NCBI GenBank assembly: GCA_017553065.1
Contig: JAFZND010000163.1
Coordinates: 1-6,745 of the forward strand
Length of the DNA stretch: 6,745 nt
Direction: 5' to 3'
Origin: Clostridia bacterium
GTDB lineage: Bacteria > Bacillota > Clostridia > Christensenellales > UBA1242
How positions within the stretch are numbered: the stretch's first letter is position 1; the number at the start of each line of letters is the position of its first letter. Made by a program: the position numbers and the translations under genes. The notes beneath the pieces are model-generated. The model was not told where the DNA came from and did no database searches. It saw nothing but the letters and a program-made list of their open reading frames with translations. Shown piece by piece: positions 1-6,360 of the stretch.

Positions 1-1447
1 CCACACCAACAGTGTTTACACAATCTTCCACCACACCTTCTAGCACTTCTGTAAGTCTATTTTGTGGCATATCGTGTTGATATTGTCCAACCCCTATAGA
101 TTTTACATCAATTTTGATAAGTTCTGCTAGTGGGTCTTGCAAACGCCTTGCAATACTTACAGCGCTACGAAGAGCAACGTCAAAGTTAGGGAATTCTTGT
201 GCACCAAGTTTACTTGCGCTGTACACTGATGCGCCTGCTTCGTTCACAACGGCATATTCCACTTTTCTATCCAATTTCTTAATTAAATTTGCCACAAATA
301 TTTCACTTTCTTTTGTAGCAGTACCATTACCAATAGAAATTACATCTACTTTGTCTTTATCAATAAGGTATTTTAATTTAATTTCTGACTCTTCAATTTT
401 GCTTTGTGGTGGTGTTGGATACACAACAGTAGTATCTAACACTGTACCATTTGCGTCAATAACTGCAATTTTGCAACCTGTACGATATGCAGGGTCTAGG
501 CCAAGTATTACTTTGCCTTTCAAAGGTGGTTGCATAAGTAGTGGTTTTAGGTTCACTTCAAACATTTTAATTGCTTGTTCATTTGCCTTATCTGTCAAAT
601 CATTACGAACTTCACGCTCAATTGATGGGAATATAAGTCTTGTGTATGCATCAGTACACACTTCTTTTAACAATTCATCAAATGGTGAGTTTTTCTTTAT
701 AAATTTGCTTGTGATTTCACCCAAAGCTAATTCTTCATTTACTTCTAGCCATACTTTTAGACAATCCTCTTTTTCGCCTCTATTTATTGCAAGTACTCTA
801 TGCCCTGGCAATTTTGCAATAGGTGAATTGTAATCTTTGTACATTTCATACGTAAAATTACCTTCTTTTTCTAGCAATTTGCAATTAATTGTGCCCTTTT
901 TTACAAGTAACTCACGCAATACTTTACGCAAATCAGCATTGTCAGAAATACTTTCTGCAATAATATCTTTTGCGCCTGCAATTGCATCTTCAGCGCTTGC
1001 AACACCTTTTTCTTCAGATATATATTGCACTGCCTCATTATCCAAATCAAATGGTGCTTGTTTTAATATTTTATCTGCAAGTGGTTGAAGTCCTTTTGCA
1101 ATAGCCACAGACGCGCGTGTTTTACGCTTTGGACGGAATGGACGATAAATATCTTCCACTTCGGTAATTGTTACTGCATCTTCAAGTGCCTTGGCAATTT
1201 CATCTGTCATGTTGCCTTGCTCGGTGATGAGTGCACTTACTTCTTCTTTGCGTTTTGTTATGTTTCTAAGATAAGTTAATCTATCTGCAAACACACGCAA
1301 AGTTTGGTCATCACAGCTACCTGTTAATTCTTTACGATATCGTGCAATAAATGGTATGGTGCAACCCTCATCAAGCAAACTAATGATATTGTTTGTGTGG
1401 TTTAGTGATATACCTAATTCTGCACTTAAAAGTTCATTAATTGTCAT
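1..1447 (-). CDS. tex: Tex family transcription accessory / RNA-binding protein, C-terminus beyond window
   Basis: I translated this frame by hand from ATG at 1447 to the left edge and found no stop, giving about 482 residues; Tex proteins are usually 700-780 residues, so the C-terminal third is outside the window. The N-terminal Tex hallmark 'LLDEGCTIPFIARYRKELTG' is followed by 'IYRPFRPKRKTRASVA' and 'GLQPLA'. A YqgF/RNase H-like domain begins near residue 315 with 'GLDPAYRTGCKIAVID', continues through 'ISIGNGTATKESE' and 'VNEAGASVYSAS', and ends near 'SIGVGQYQHDM' (about residue 455). The last visible residues, 'VVEDCVNTVGV', enter the helix-hairpin-helix part; the S1 domain would follow outside. 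Tex is a cytoplasmic nucleic-acid-binding factor linked to transcription and RNA metabolism; its exact role in Bacillota is not settled. The start is supported by AAGGGG at 1457-1462, 9 nt upstream of ATG. The gene has its own promoter and follows a terminator, so it is probably a separate unit. Confidence 0.96.
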   Translation of the reverse strand, partial: MTINELLSAELGISLNHTNNIISLLDEGCTIPFIARYRKELTGSCDDQTLRVFADRLTYLRNITKRKEEVSALITEQGNMTDEIAKALEDAVTITEVEDIYRPFRPKRKTRASVAIAKGLQPLADKILKQAPFDLDNEAVQYISEEKGVASAEDAIAGAKDIIAESISDNADLRKVLRELLVKKGTINCKLLEKEGNFTYEMYKDYNSPIAKLPGHRVLAINRGEKEDCLKVWLEVNEELALGEITSKFIKKNSPFDELLKEVCTDAYTRLIFPSIEREVRNDLTDKANEQAIKMFEVNLKPLLMQPPLKGKVILGLDPAYRTGCKIAVIDANGTVLDTTVVYPTPPQSKIEESEIKLKYLIDKDKVDVISIGNGTATKESEIFVANLIKKLDRKVEYAVVNEAGASVYSASKLGAQEFPNFDVALRSAVSIARRLQDPLAELIKIDVKSIGVGQYQHDMPQNRLTEVLEGVVEDCVNTVGV

Positions 1448-1477
1448 CTAAATATACCCCTTGATTTAATCAAATAT

Positions 1478-1506
1478 ATTATACCAAAATACTTTATATT
1501 AAACAA
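1478..1506 (-). promoter_or_regulatory. Promoter of tex
   Basis: Read on the minus strand, TATAAT (1478-1483) is preceded by TGG, an extended -10, and lies 17 bp from a weak -35 TTGTTT (1501-1506). The predicted start near 1471 gives a leader of about 24 nt carrying the AAGGGG ribosome site of tex. It lies just after the terminator of the upstream kinase operon, as expected for an independent unit. Confidence 0.7.
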
Positions 1507-1519
1507 ATTATTATGGCAC

Positions 1520-1545
1520 AAAAAAGATGCTGTAAGCATCTTTTT
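1520..1545 (-). terminator. Rho-independent terminator of the kinase operon
   Basis: A perfect 11-bp stem (1521-1531 with 1535-1545, core GATGCT/AGCATC) surrounds a 3-nt loop. On the minus strand it ends in a run of six T. The stem overlaps the TAA stop of the guanylate kinase-like gene (1544-1546). Its A-stem-T symmetry means it could also work on the plus strand, though nothing on that strand needs it. Confidence 0.85.
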
Positions 1546-2380
1546 ATTTTCTATAACTCTCAACAATTTTCAACCATTCATCTTGATTAATTTCTTTATT
1601 CAATTTTTCTGGTTTGTTTTCAAATTGTTTGGTTACTAATATGCCTGCTTGAAGGCCTGCAAGATATGTATTCACACCTTCTGTAATGTATATTCTACCA
1701 TCGTGTTGCATTACTTTAATTGGTTTTAGCACCTTGCCTGCCATTAGTTTTTGCGCAACCTTTTCAATGCGTTTTGCATTGATGCGTTGTGTAGATACAT
1801 TTGTAAGTATTGGCAAATTATCATATTCTGTGCTTACCACACTTTCCAACTCTTCAATGGAATCTTTTAAAATGGCGTTGTAGATAATGTAATCATAATG
1901 TCTACTCATTTTTTGTTCCACAGAATACAATTTTAATCTATTTTTGATATTTTCTTTTTTCTCGCCTCTAGAAATTAATCTTTGACGCAACACTTTTTTG
2001 CGTTCGGTAACAAATACATTTACTTGTTTGTGTTTGTCAGATAAAATTTCTTTGCTATTTAACACACCTTTTACGGTGAGGTCTTTAAAGCATACTCTGC
2101 CCGTCATTACGCTAGTTTCTACTTCATCAATTCCTAAGCCATAATAATTGCCATTGTACACATCATATTCCAATATTTCGCCTGCTGCAATTTTTTCTTC
2201 AAATTGCTCTTTGCTAATAAAGTGATATTGACCTTTCTTTTTGTCTGATGCACGCTTTTCGCGTGTGGTGTTGCTCACCAAAAATTTGCACTTGCGTGGA
2301 TTTTTGTCTATTACACCATTTATTACACTATTTTTGCCGGCACCTGAACTGCCTGACACAAATACTAAAATACCTTCCAT
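1544..2380 (-). CDS. Divergent guanylate kinase-like protein with C-terminal ParB/sulfiredoxin-like extension
   Basis: This 278-residue protein is longer than typical bacterial guanylate kinase (about 190-210). Residues 1-185 follow that fold: P-loop 'GSSGAGKNS' (10-18), the GMP-side segment 'NTTREKR' (37-43) with 'GQYHF' (50-54), 'FEEKIAAGEILEY' (60-72) and 'NGNYYG' (76-81), then an Arg-rich lid 'LRQRLISRGEKKENIKNRL' (131-149). Two features depart from the family: Asn follows the P-loop lysine, and the usual (I/L)DxQG motif reads 'LTVKG' (101-105). Residues 195-250 ('KPIKVMQHDGRIYITEGVN', then 'YLAGLQAGI') resemble a ParB/Srx domain but lack the usual G-x-x-R motif. ATG 2380 has GGAG 7 nt upstream and starts 18 bp after the uridine kinase-like gene, so the two are probably co-transcribed. 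A P-loop nucleotide or nucleotide-like kinase is likely; GMP as substrate is uncertain. Confidence 0.88.
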   Translation of the reverse strand: MEGILVFVSGSSGAGKNSVINGVIDKNPRKCKFLVSNTTREKRASDKKKGQYHFISKEQFEEKIAAGEILEYDVYNGNYYGLGIDEVETSVMTGRVCFKDLTVKGVLNSKEILSDKHKQVNVFVTERKKVLRQRLISRGEKKENIKNRLKLYSVEQKMSRHYDYIIYNAILKDSIEELESVVSTEYDNLPILTNVSTQRINAKRIEKVAQKLMAGKVLKPIKVMQHDGRIYITEGVNTYLAGLQAGILVTKQFENKPEKLNKEINQDEWLKIVESYRK

Positions 2381-2398
2381 GATTTATCTCCAGTATGT

Positions 2399-3361
2399 TT
2401 AATTATTTTTGGTTGATTCTTTGCCTTCTTCCTTACCTAAGTATGGTTTTTGAATAAATTCCCACATTAATGATGTGTCTGGAATGTGATTTCTGCTAAT
2501 GCTATCGCAGTGCATCACAACAGGCATAAAACTAATGTTTGCAACATCTTCTTCAGTAAGTTTGCCTCGTGCGCGAAGCTCTGCAATGCAACGCTTGTAC
2601 ACAGACAACTCGTATGCGTGTGTGGTATTGATAAAATAATCTACATCGCCCCTAAATGGATTTATGTATTTATTTTCTGCATCGCATACACTTTCCCAAC
2701 TCTTTAGTGTACTTGCAGGGTTATGTCCACGAGTATCTACATCGCGGATAATACGACGTAGCAATCTAAGTTCCACATTATCCAAAAGTTCGTCTTCATA
2801 TCTAAAGCCCGTCATCGCACTTACATACACTCTAAAATAATTTTGTGTACCAAGATGCTCATACAAATATGGATTTAAGGTGTGTAAACCTTCAAATATA
2901 ACAATTGTGTTATCTTTTTTGGTTAATTTAAAACTATCTGGAATATTTACACCAAGTTTGAAATCATAAATTGGAAAACCCGTTTCTTTGCCACTCCAAA
3001 AACTTTTGAAGCATTTTTCCATAAGTTCCACGTTCACTGTTTTGGGGTTATCAAGGTCCCTAAGACCATTTGGCAAAAATGGAGTCTTTTCTCTATCTAT
3101 AAAGAAATCGTCCATAGAAATTGTTACAACATCCATGCCACGCTTTTCTAGTACTTCTTTTAGCAATCTTGCGCTTGTGGTTTTACCAGCACAAGATGGA
3201 CCAGCAAGCAAAATGATATCCACGTTTTTTTTGTCGTGAATAATATCTGCCAATTGAAATAATTGACTACGATATTTACTTTCGGTGTCATTTATTACTT
3301 TCTTTTTGTCACTACCAATTAGTTTATTTAGTCTTTCTATATCGTAAAATATTACTTCCAT
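2399..3361 (-). CDS. Uridine kinase-like nucleoside kinase (P-loop)
   Basis: A 320-residue cytoplasmic P-loop kinase of the uridine kinase/phosphoribulokinase superfamily, close to the clostridial nucleoside kinases that otherwise often carry a TGS/ThrRS-like N-terminal part, absent here. Visible motifs are Walker A 'GPSCAGKTT' (54-62), 'ISMDDFFIDREKTP' (81-94), 'PIYDFKLG' (130-137), 'IFEGLHTLNP' (155-164), and the lid 'RLLRRIIRDVDTRGHNP' (199-215). The C-terminus contains 'NPFRGDVDYFINT' and 'AYELSVYKR'. The expected reaction is phosphoryl transfer from ATP to a nucleoside or related alcohol; the substrate cannot be assigned. I chose ATG 3361 because GGAG lies about 8-12 nt upstream and the next residues fit the family. 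An in-frame ATG at 3400 would overlap the promoter and has no ribosome site. The gene opens a two-gene operon with the guanylate kinase-like gene. Confidence 0.92.
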   Translation of the reverse strand: MEVIFYDIERLNKLIGSDKKKVINDTESKYRSQLFQLADIIHDKKNVDIILLAGPSCAGKTTSARLLKEVLEKRGMDVVTISMDDFFIDREKTPFLPNGLRDLDNPKTVNVELMEKCFKSFWSGKETGFPIYDFKLGVNIPDSFKLTKKDNTIVIFEGLHTLNPYLYEHLGTQNYFRVYVSAMTGFRYEDELLDNVELRLLRRIIRDVDTRGHNPASTLKSWESVCDAENKYINPFRGDVDYFINTTHAYELSVYKRCIAELRARGKLTEEDVANISFMPVVMHCDSISRNHIPDTSLMWEFIQKPYLGKEEGKESTKNN

Positions 3362-3380
3362 AATTTTCTCTCCGATAGAT

Positions 3381-3408
3381 ATTGTACCATATAACGCCAT
3401 TTACACAA
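3381..3408 (-). promoter_or_regulatory. Promoter of the kinase operon
   Basis: On the minus strand TACAAT (3381-3386), preceded by TGG as an extended -10, lies 16 bp from a weak -35 TTGTGT (3403-3408). The predicted start near 3374 gives a leader of only about 13 nt containing the GGAG ribosome site. It lies between the ATPase terminator and ATG 3361, and supports 3361 over 3400 as the translation start. Confidence 0.6.
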
Positions 3409-3427
3409 AATGATTTTATGACTCGGC

Positions 3428-3460
3428 AAAAAAGAACACACCATAAGGTGTGCTCTTTTT
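3428..3460 (-). terminator. Rho-independent terminator of the P-type ATPase gene
   Basis: The stem CACACC (3437-3442)/GGTGTG (3447-3452) has loop ATAA. It extends past one A/C mismatch into an AAAAAGA/TCTTTTT arm (3429-3435 with 3454-3460). On the minus strand it ends in a T run (3428-3433). It starts 2 bp after the ATPase stop codon and separates that gene from the kinase operon. Confidence 0.85.
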
Positions 3461-3462
3461 AT

Positions 3463-5307
3463 TTATTCTCTTTGTTGCCTAGATTGCAATTTGTTAAATG
3501 TGTTGATTATGATATTGTAAATTGGATAAGAAGTTTCTACCAATATTACCACAAAGAATACATTTTGCAAGCTTAGTTGTACATATCCAAAGAATGAGAA
3601 TGGCACCACGCATAGTGCAACAATCATCAAAATGCTCGTCACTGCAAACAATACTCCACGATAAATGTTGTATGGTTGGCAAAGTTTATTTACCACAAGC
3701 AATCCTGCAAAAGATACTGAGATTGCTGTCATTGTTACATATTCATCACCTGTAAATACTATTTGATTAAATAGGTAGCAAGATATTGCACAAATTGTGA
3801 ATATCAAAGCACTAGGAATAGATTTTACAAGCAAATTTGGTAAGAATCTACCTTTTATCACATCATTATTTGGTTGCAATGCCAAGAAGAATGATGGGAT
3901 ACCTATAACAAATGTTTCAAGTAACATCATGTGAGTAGTATTAAATGGATAATATGTGTTTGGAATAGCAAGATAAAATGTTGTAAGTAACATAATAAAT
4001 ATTGTTTTCATCAAATACAAGCTTGATGAATTTTGAATATTGTTTACCACTCTTCTACCTTCGCCAACAATTGCTGGCATAGATGCAAAGTTGCTGTCAA
4101 GTAGCACCAAGTGACTTACGTTACGCGTAGCTTCACTACCGCTAGCCATTGCAATGGAACAATCTGCTTCTTTTAGGGCAAGTATATCGTTCACGCCATC
4201 GCCCGTCATAGCTACCTTGTGTCCACGTTGTTTTAATGCTTTTACAAGAATAGATTTTTGTTCTGGGCTAACGCGTCCAAATACTGTGTATTTATTTGCT
4301 GCATCCACCACTTGTTGTTCAGTGAGTCCTTCCAAAGAAATATATTTTTCTGCACGGTCCACACCCACACGTCTACTTACTTCACTTACTGTTACTGGGT
4401 CGTCACCAGAAATAATTTTGATTTGTACACCATTATCTTTAAACCATTGAATAGTTCTTGGTGCATCTTCTCTAATGTGGTCTTCAATAACAATCAATGC
4501 TAGGCATACGCGTTTGTCTGGTAATTTGTAGTTTTTAATCTCACCATTGCATTTTACAAGCATAAGCACTCTAAAACCTTTGGTGGTATATTGTTTTACC
4601 ATTTTATCAATTTCGGTTGTTCTGTTGCCTTTTAACACAAAATCTGGGGCACCATACGCGTATGTTTCACCATTTTTAAATGTAACACCGCTCAATTTGC
4701 GTGCACTATTAAATGGCAATATTTCTTTTGGAGCAAATTCTTTACTATATCCAAAGTGAGTAGCAAGTGCACGACTTGTCATATTATTATCATCAAGTGC
4801 AGTTAGCATTGAGCCCATCACTTCGTTTATAGGATGATTATCTGATTTTAATTGAACTACAGATTGCACCTTCATTGTACCATCTGTAATTGTACCTGTT
4901 TTATCAAGGCATAGCACATCTGCACGCGCAAGCATTTCAATACTATTTAGGTCTTGCACAAGTGTATGCTTGGTTGCAAGCTTAATTACGCCCACAGCAA
5001 GTGCCATGGATGTAAGCAGGAACATACCAGCAGGAATCATACCAATTACTGAGCCCGCAGTACGCTTAATTGTAAGCGCTGTGTCGCCTGTCATATTATA
5101 TATCTTTAAGAAAGTGAATACTCCAAGTGGCACCAACACAACACCAATGTATTTGATAATTGTATTGATAGAAGTCATAAGTTCACTTTTTGCTTTTTTG
5201 TATCTCTTTGCCTTGCTTGCAAGTTTTGCAGTGTAGCTATCACCGCCAACTTTTTCAACTTTACCAAAACATTTGCCACCAACAATATAACTGCCAGATA
5301 GCACCAT
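3463..5307 (-). CDS. Cation P-type ATPase, CtpE-like, C-terminal fragment (catalytic and M3-M10)
   Basis: This 614-residue segment is in the same frame as the upstream N-terminal fragment; only TAG plus four codons (V-K-G-D) separate the TAG-terminated part from ATG 5307. It carries the end of the actuator domain ('MVLSGSYIVGGKCFGKVEKV'), M3 (about 53-70), M4 'GMIPAGMFLLTS' (89-100), the phosphorylation site 'CLDKTGTITDGTM' with Asp135, 'SGDDPVTV' (300-307), 'GRVSPEQK' (344-351), the hinge 'AMTGDGVNDILALKEAD' (366-382), and M5-M10 (about 431-600). 'IGIPSFFLALQPN' in M6 and 'LVQDLNSIEMLARADVLCLD' are typical of the CtpE-like group, linked to calcium uptake in Mycobacterium; substrate here is inferred only. 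M4 lacks the Glu of the P-E-G-L motif seen in CtpE (Ala93 instead). ATG 5307 has AAGGTG close upstream, so separate initiation is possible, but this half alone lacks M1-M2 and TGES and should not transport. Confidence 0.93.
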   Translation of the reverse strand: MVLSGSYIVGGKCFGKVEKVGGDSYTAKLASKAKRYKKAKSELMTSINTIIKYIGVVLVPLGVFTFLKIYNMTGDTALTIKRTAGSVIGMIPAGMFLLTSMALAVGVIKLATKHTLVQDLNSIEMLARADVLCLDKTGTITDGTMKVQSVVQLKSDNHPINEVMGSMLTALDDNNMTSRALATHFGYSKEFAPKEILPFNSARKLSGVTFKNGETYAYGAPDFVLKGNRTTEIDKMVKQYTTKGFRVLMLVKCNGEIKNYKLPDKRVCLALIVIEDHIREDAPRTIQWFKDNGVQIKIISGDDPVTVSEVSRRVGVDRAEKYISLEGLTEQQVVDAANKYTVFGRVSPEQKSILVKALKQRGHKVAMTGDGVNDILALKEADCSIAMASGSEATRNVSHLVLLDSNFASMPAIVGEGRRVVNNIQNSSSLYLMKTIFIMLLTTFYLAIPNTYYPFNTTHMMLLETFVIGIPSFFLALQPNNDVIKGRFLPNLLVKSIPSALIFTICAISCYLFNQIVFTGDEYVTMTAISVSFAGLLVVNKLCQPYNIYRGVLFAVTSILMIVALCVVPFSFFGYVQLSLQNVFFVVILVETSYPIYNIIINTFNKLQSRQQRE

Positions 5308-5319
5308 GTCACCTTTTAC

Positions 5320-5322
5320 CTA
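5320..5322 (-). other. In-frame TAG splitting the P-type ATPase
   Basis: The codons read T-G-E-S-V-A-I-K-TAG-V-K-G-D-M-V-L-S-G-S. The spacing between TGES and GD is the family's normal seven positions, so nothing is inserted or deleted. The TAG falls where P-type ATPases usually have the lysine of TGESxPVxK. One A-to-T change from AAG would explain it. Read through, the protein would be 860 residues. The other complete or terminal stops in the window (1544, 2399, 3463, 6587) are all TAA. Confidence 0.9.
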
Positions 5323-6045
5323 TTTGATTGCCACAGATTCACCTGTAAGCAAACTTTCATTTACTTCTACTTCGCCTTCTACAATAATGCAATCTGCGCA
5401 CACTTGTTTGCCAGTGTTTAATATAATTATATCATCTAACACTAAATCTTTTACTGGTATATCGTATGTTAGGCCATCACGCACTACGCTTGCTGATGGA
5501 GTGACCACAAGACTAATTTTTTCAATTGTCTTTTTTGCACGAATTTCTTGAATGATACCAATAAGTAAGTTTGCACCAAATGTAATTAAGAACACAAAGT
5601 TGCTAATTGGTGCATGCACACAAATAAGTGCAACCGTTACAGCAATACAAAGCATATTAAAGAATGTGAAAATGTTGCTAATAAAAATTTGCGCATATGT
5701 TTTTGCATTGCTTGCTTCTTCCACATTCACATAACCTTGCGCCACACGAGTTTTCACTTGCTCGCTAGTAAGACCATCTTTTGCAGTTGCATTAATGCGC
5801 TTAATCTCATTAAGTGGCACACGCTTTGTCTTTGTTCTTTTACTCTTTTTCTCAGCCTTTACTTCTGGCTTTGGTTTTTCTATTATTCTTGGTGCTTTGT
5901 AAACAGGTTCTTGCACGCGCTTTTCTGCTTCTAGTGGCAATTGTTCTGCCTTTTGTACTTGCTTTTCTTGTGCCTTTGCCTTAGGTTTATCACTTGCACT
6001 TTTTGAACTATTAGGTTTTTTTGAATTACTGTTTTTATTACTCAT
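5320..6045 (-). CDS. Cation P-type ATPase, CtpE-like, N-terminal fragment (M1-M2 and actuator domain, ends at TAG)
   Basis: This 241-residue fragment begins with about 78 residues rich in Lys, Ala, Pro, Glu and Ser, with no hydrophobic stretch and probably disordered in the cytoplasm. The ATPase proper follows: the N-terminal cation-ATPase segment 'DGLTSEQVKTRVAQGYVN' (90-107), M1 'NIFTFFNMLCIAVTVALIC' (124-142), M2 (about 150-167) leading into 'GIIQEIRAKKTIEKISL' (163-179), and actuator-domain strands ending in 'NESLLTGESVAIK' (229-241) with TGES at 234-237. The reading frame then meets TAG. With the downstream part it makes a complete ten-helix transporter. Start ATG 6045 is the only upstream Met in the frame region; its AAGG (6058-6061) lies 12 nt away, longer than ideal. 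The fragment alone lacks the phosphorylation and nucleotide-binding domains. It may be a recent pseudogene, a readthrough gene or a sequencing error. Confidence 0.9.
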   Translation of the reverse strand: MSNKNSNSKKPNSSKSASDKPKAKAQEKQVQKAEQLPLEAEKRVQEPVYKAPRIIEKPKPEVKAEKKSKRTKTKRVPLNEIKRINATAKDGLTSEQVKTRVAQGYVNVEEASNAKTYAQIFISNIFTFFNMLCIAVTVALICVHAPISNFVFLITFGANLLIGIIQEIRAKKTIEKISLVVTPSASVVRDGLTYDIPVKDLVLDDIIILNTGKQVCADCIIVEGEVEVNESLLTGESVAIK

Positions 6046-6067
6046 TTTTTTCTTTGACCTTAGTATT

Positions 6068-6096
6068 ATTATACTTTATCACGATTTAGTATAACA
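6068..6096 (-). promoter_or_regulatory. Probable promoter of the P-type ATPase
   Basis: A perfect TATAAT (6068-6073, minus strand) would start transcription near 6061, giving a leader of about 16 nt that begins at the AAGG ribosome site. The hexamer 17 bp upstream (TGTTAT, 6091-6096) is a poor -35 and lies inside a palindrome, which suggests regulation rather than strong constitutive use. Confidence 0.5.
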
Positions 6097-6107
6097 TATA
6101 CTAAATC
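6083..6107. repeat. 11-bp perfect inverted repeat, candidate operator
   Basis: GATTTAGTATA (6083-6093) and TATACTAAATC (6097-6107) are exact reverse complements with a 3-nt centre ACA. The site covers roughly -22 to -46 of the predicted ATPase promoter, including its -35 region. No T run follows, so it is not a terminator. A dimeric regulator site is the natural reading. I do not recognise it as a named operator. Confidence 0.6.
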
Positions 6108-6139
6108 AAAACTCAAAATATTTTTTTTATACAATTATC

Positions 6140-6168
6140 TTGCAAAAGCCCACATTTTAAGATATAAT
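6140..6168 (+). promoter_or_regulatory. Promoter of tRNA-Glu
   Basis: TTGCAA (6140-6145) and a consensus TATAAT (6163-6168) are separated by 17 bp. The predicted start near 6175 lies about 14 nt before the mature tRNA 5' end. It diverges from the ATPase promoter; the two -10 boxes are about 90 bp apart. Confidence 0.8.
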
Positions 6169-6188
6169 AACAAAGCATTAGGCAATAT

Positions 6189-6263
6189 GGCCCTATCGTC
6201 AAGCGGTTAAGACGTCGCCCTCTCAAGGCGAAGTCACGAGTTCGAATCTCGTTAGGGCTACCA
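6189..6263 (+). tRNA. tRNA-Glu (anticodon CUC), CCA encoded
   Basis: The 75-nt cloverleaf folds cleanly. Acceptor GGCCCTA pairs with TAGGGCT, with G1-U72 as a wobble pair. The D stem is GTC/GAC with loop AAGCGGTTAA, and the anticodon stem is TCGCC/GGCGA with loop CTCTCAA. The variable region has 4 nt, and the T stem ACGAG/CTCGT has loop TTCGAAT. Discriminator A is followed by genomic CCA. The anticodon at 6222-6224 is CTC, which reads GAG. The body closely resembles the Bacillus tRNA-Glu (same GGCCC acceptor start and GTCAAGCGGTTAAGAC D arm), which supports glutamate identity. Low-GC genomes often manage with the UUC isoacceptor, so this is probably a second glutamate tRNA. It has its own promoter and tandem terminators, so it is a single-gene unit. 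Confidence 0.96.
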
Positions 6264-6268
6264 AACAC

Positions 6269-6301
6269 AAAAGTGTTCGAACTGTTTCGGACACTTTTTT
6301 T
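6269..6301 (+). terminator. Rho-independent terminator of tRNA-Glu
   Basis: A 13-bp stem (6269-6281 with 6286-6298, core AAGTGTTCGAA/TTCGGACACTT with one T-G pair) has loop CTGT and ends in seven T (6295-6301). It starts 6 nt after the CCA end. Confidence 0.9.
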
Positions 6302-6322
6302 GGCTTTATTAAGCCATTTTTT
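6301..6322 (+). terminator. Second, weaker terminator after tRNA-Glu
   Basis: The stem TGGCTT (6301-6306)/AAGCCA (6311-6316) has loop TATT and is followed at once by six T (6317-6322). Only 6 bp long, it directly abuts the first terminator and may act as a backup. Confidence 0.5.
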
Positions 6323-6360
6323 ATTATTTGTCATTTTTGATATTTGTATAGTAAAAATGT

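Noticed and set aside
114..1279. Three plus-strand reading frames (114-833, 837-1088, 1085-1279)
   Set aside because: They lie opposite the continuous tex frame, whose protein motifs are unmistakable. Their peptides show no family features.
3359..3400. Upstream start for the uridine kinase-like gene at 3400
   Set aside because: The extra 13 residues are encoded across the predicted -10 box and transcription start. ATG 3361 has a good GGAG site.
5320..5322. Pyrrolysine at the internal TAG
   Set aside because: Replacing a lysine position makes it tempting, but P-type ATPases are not known to use pyrrolysine and no pyl gene or CUA tRNA is visible. A point mutation or error is simpler.
6222..6224. 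The tRNA as an amber suppressor for the nearby TAG
   Set aside because: Its anticodon is CUC, which reads GAG and not UAG; one base differs from CUA, but the gene as written is a glutamate tRNA.
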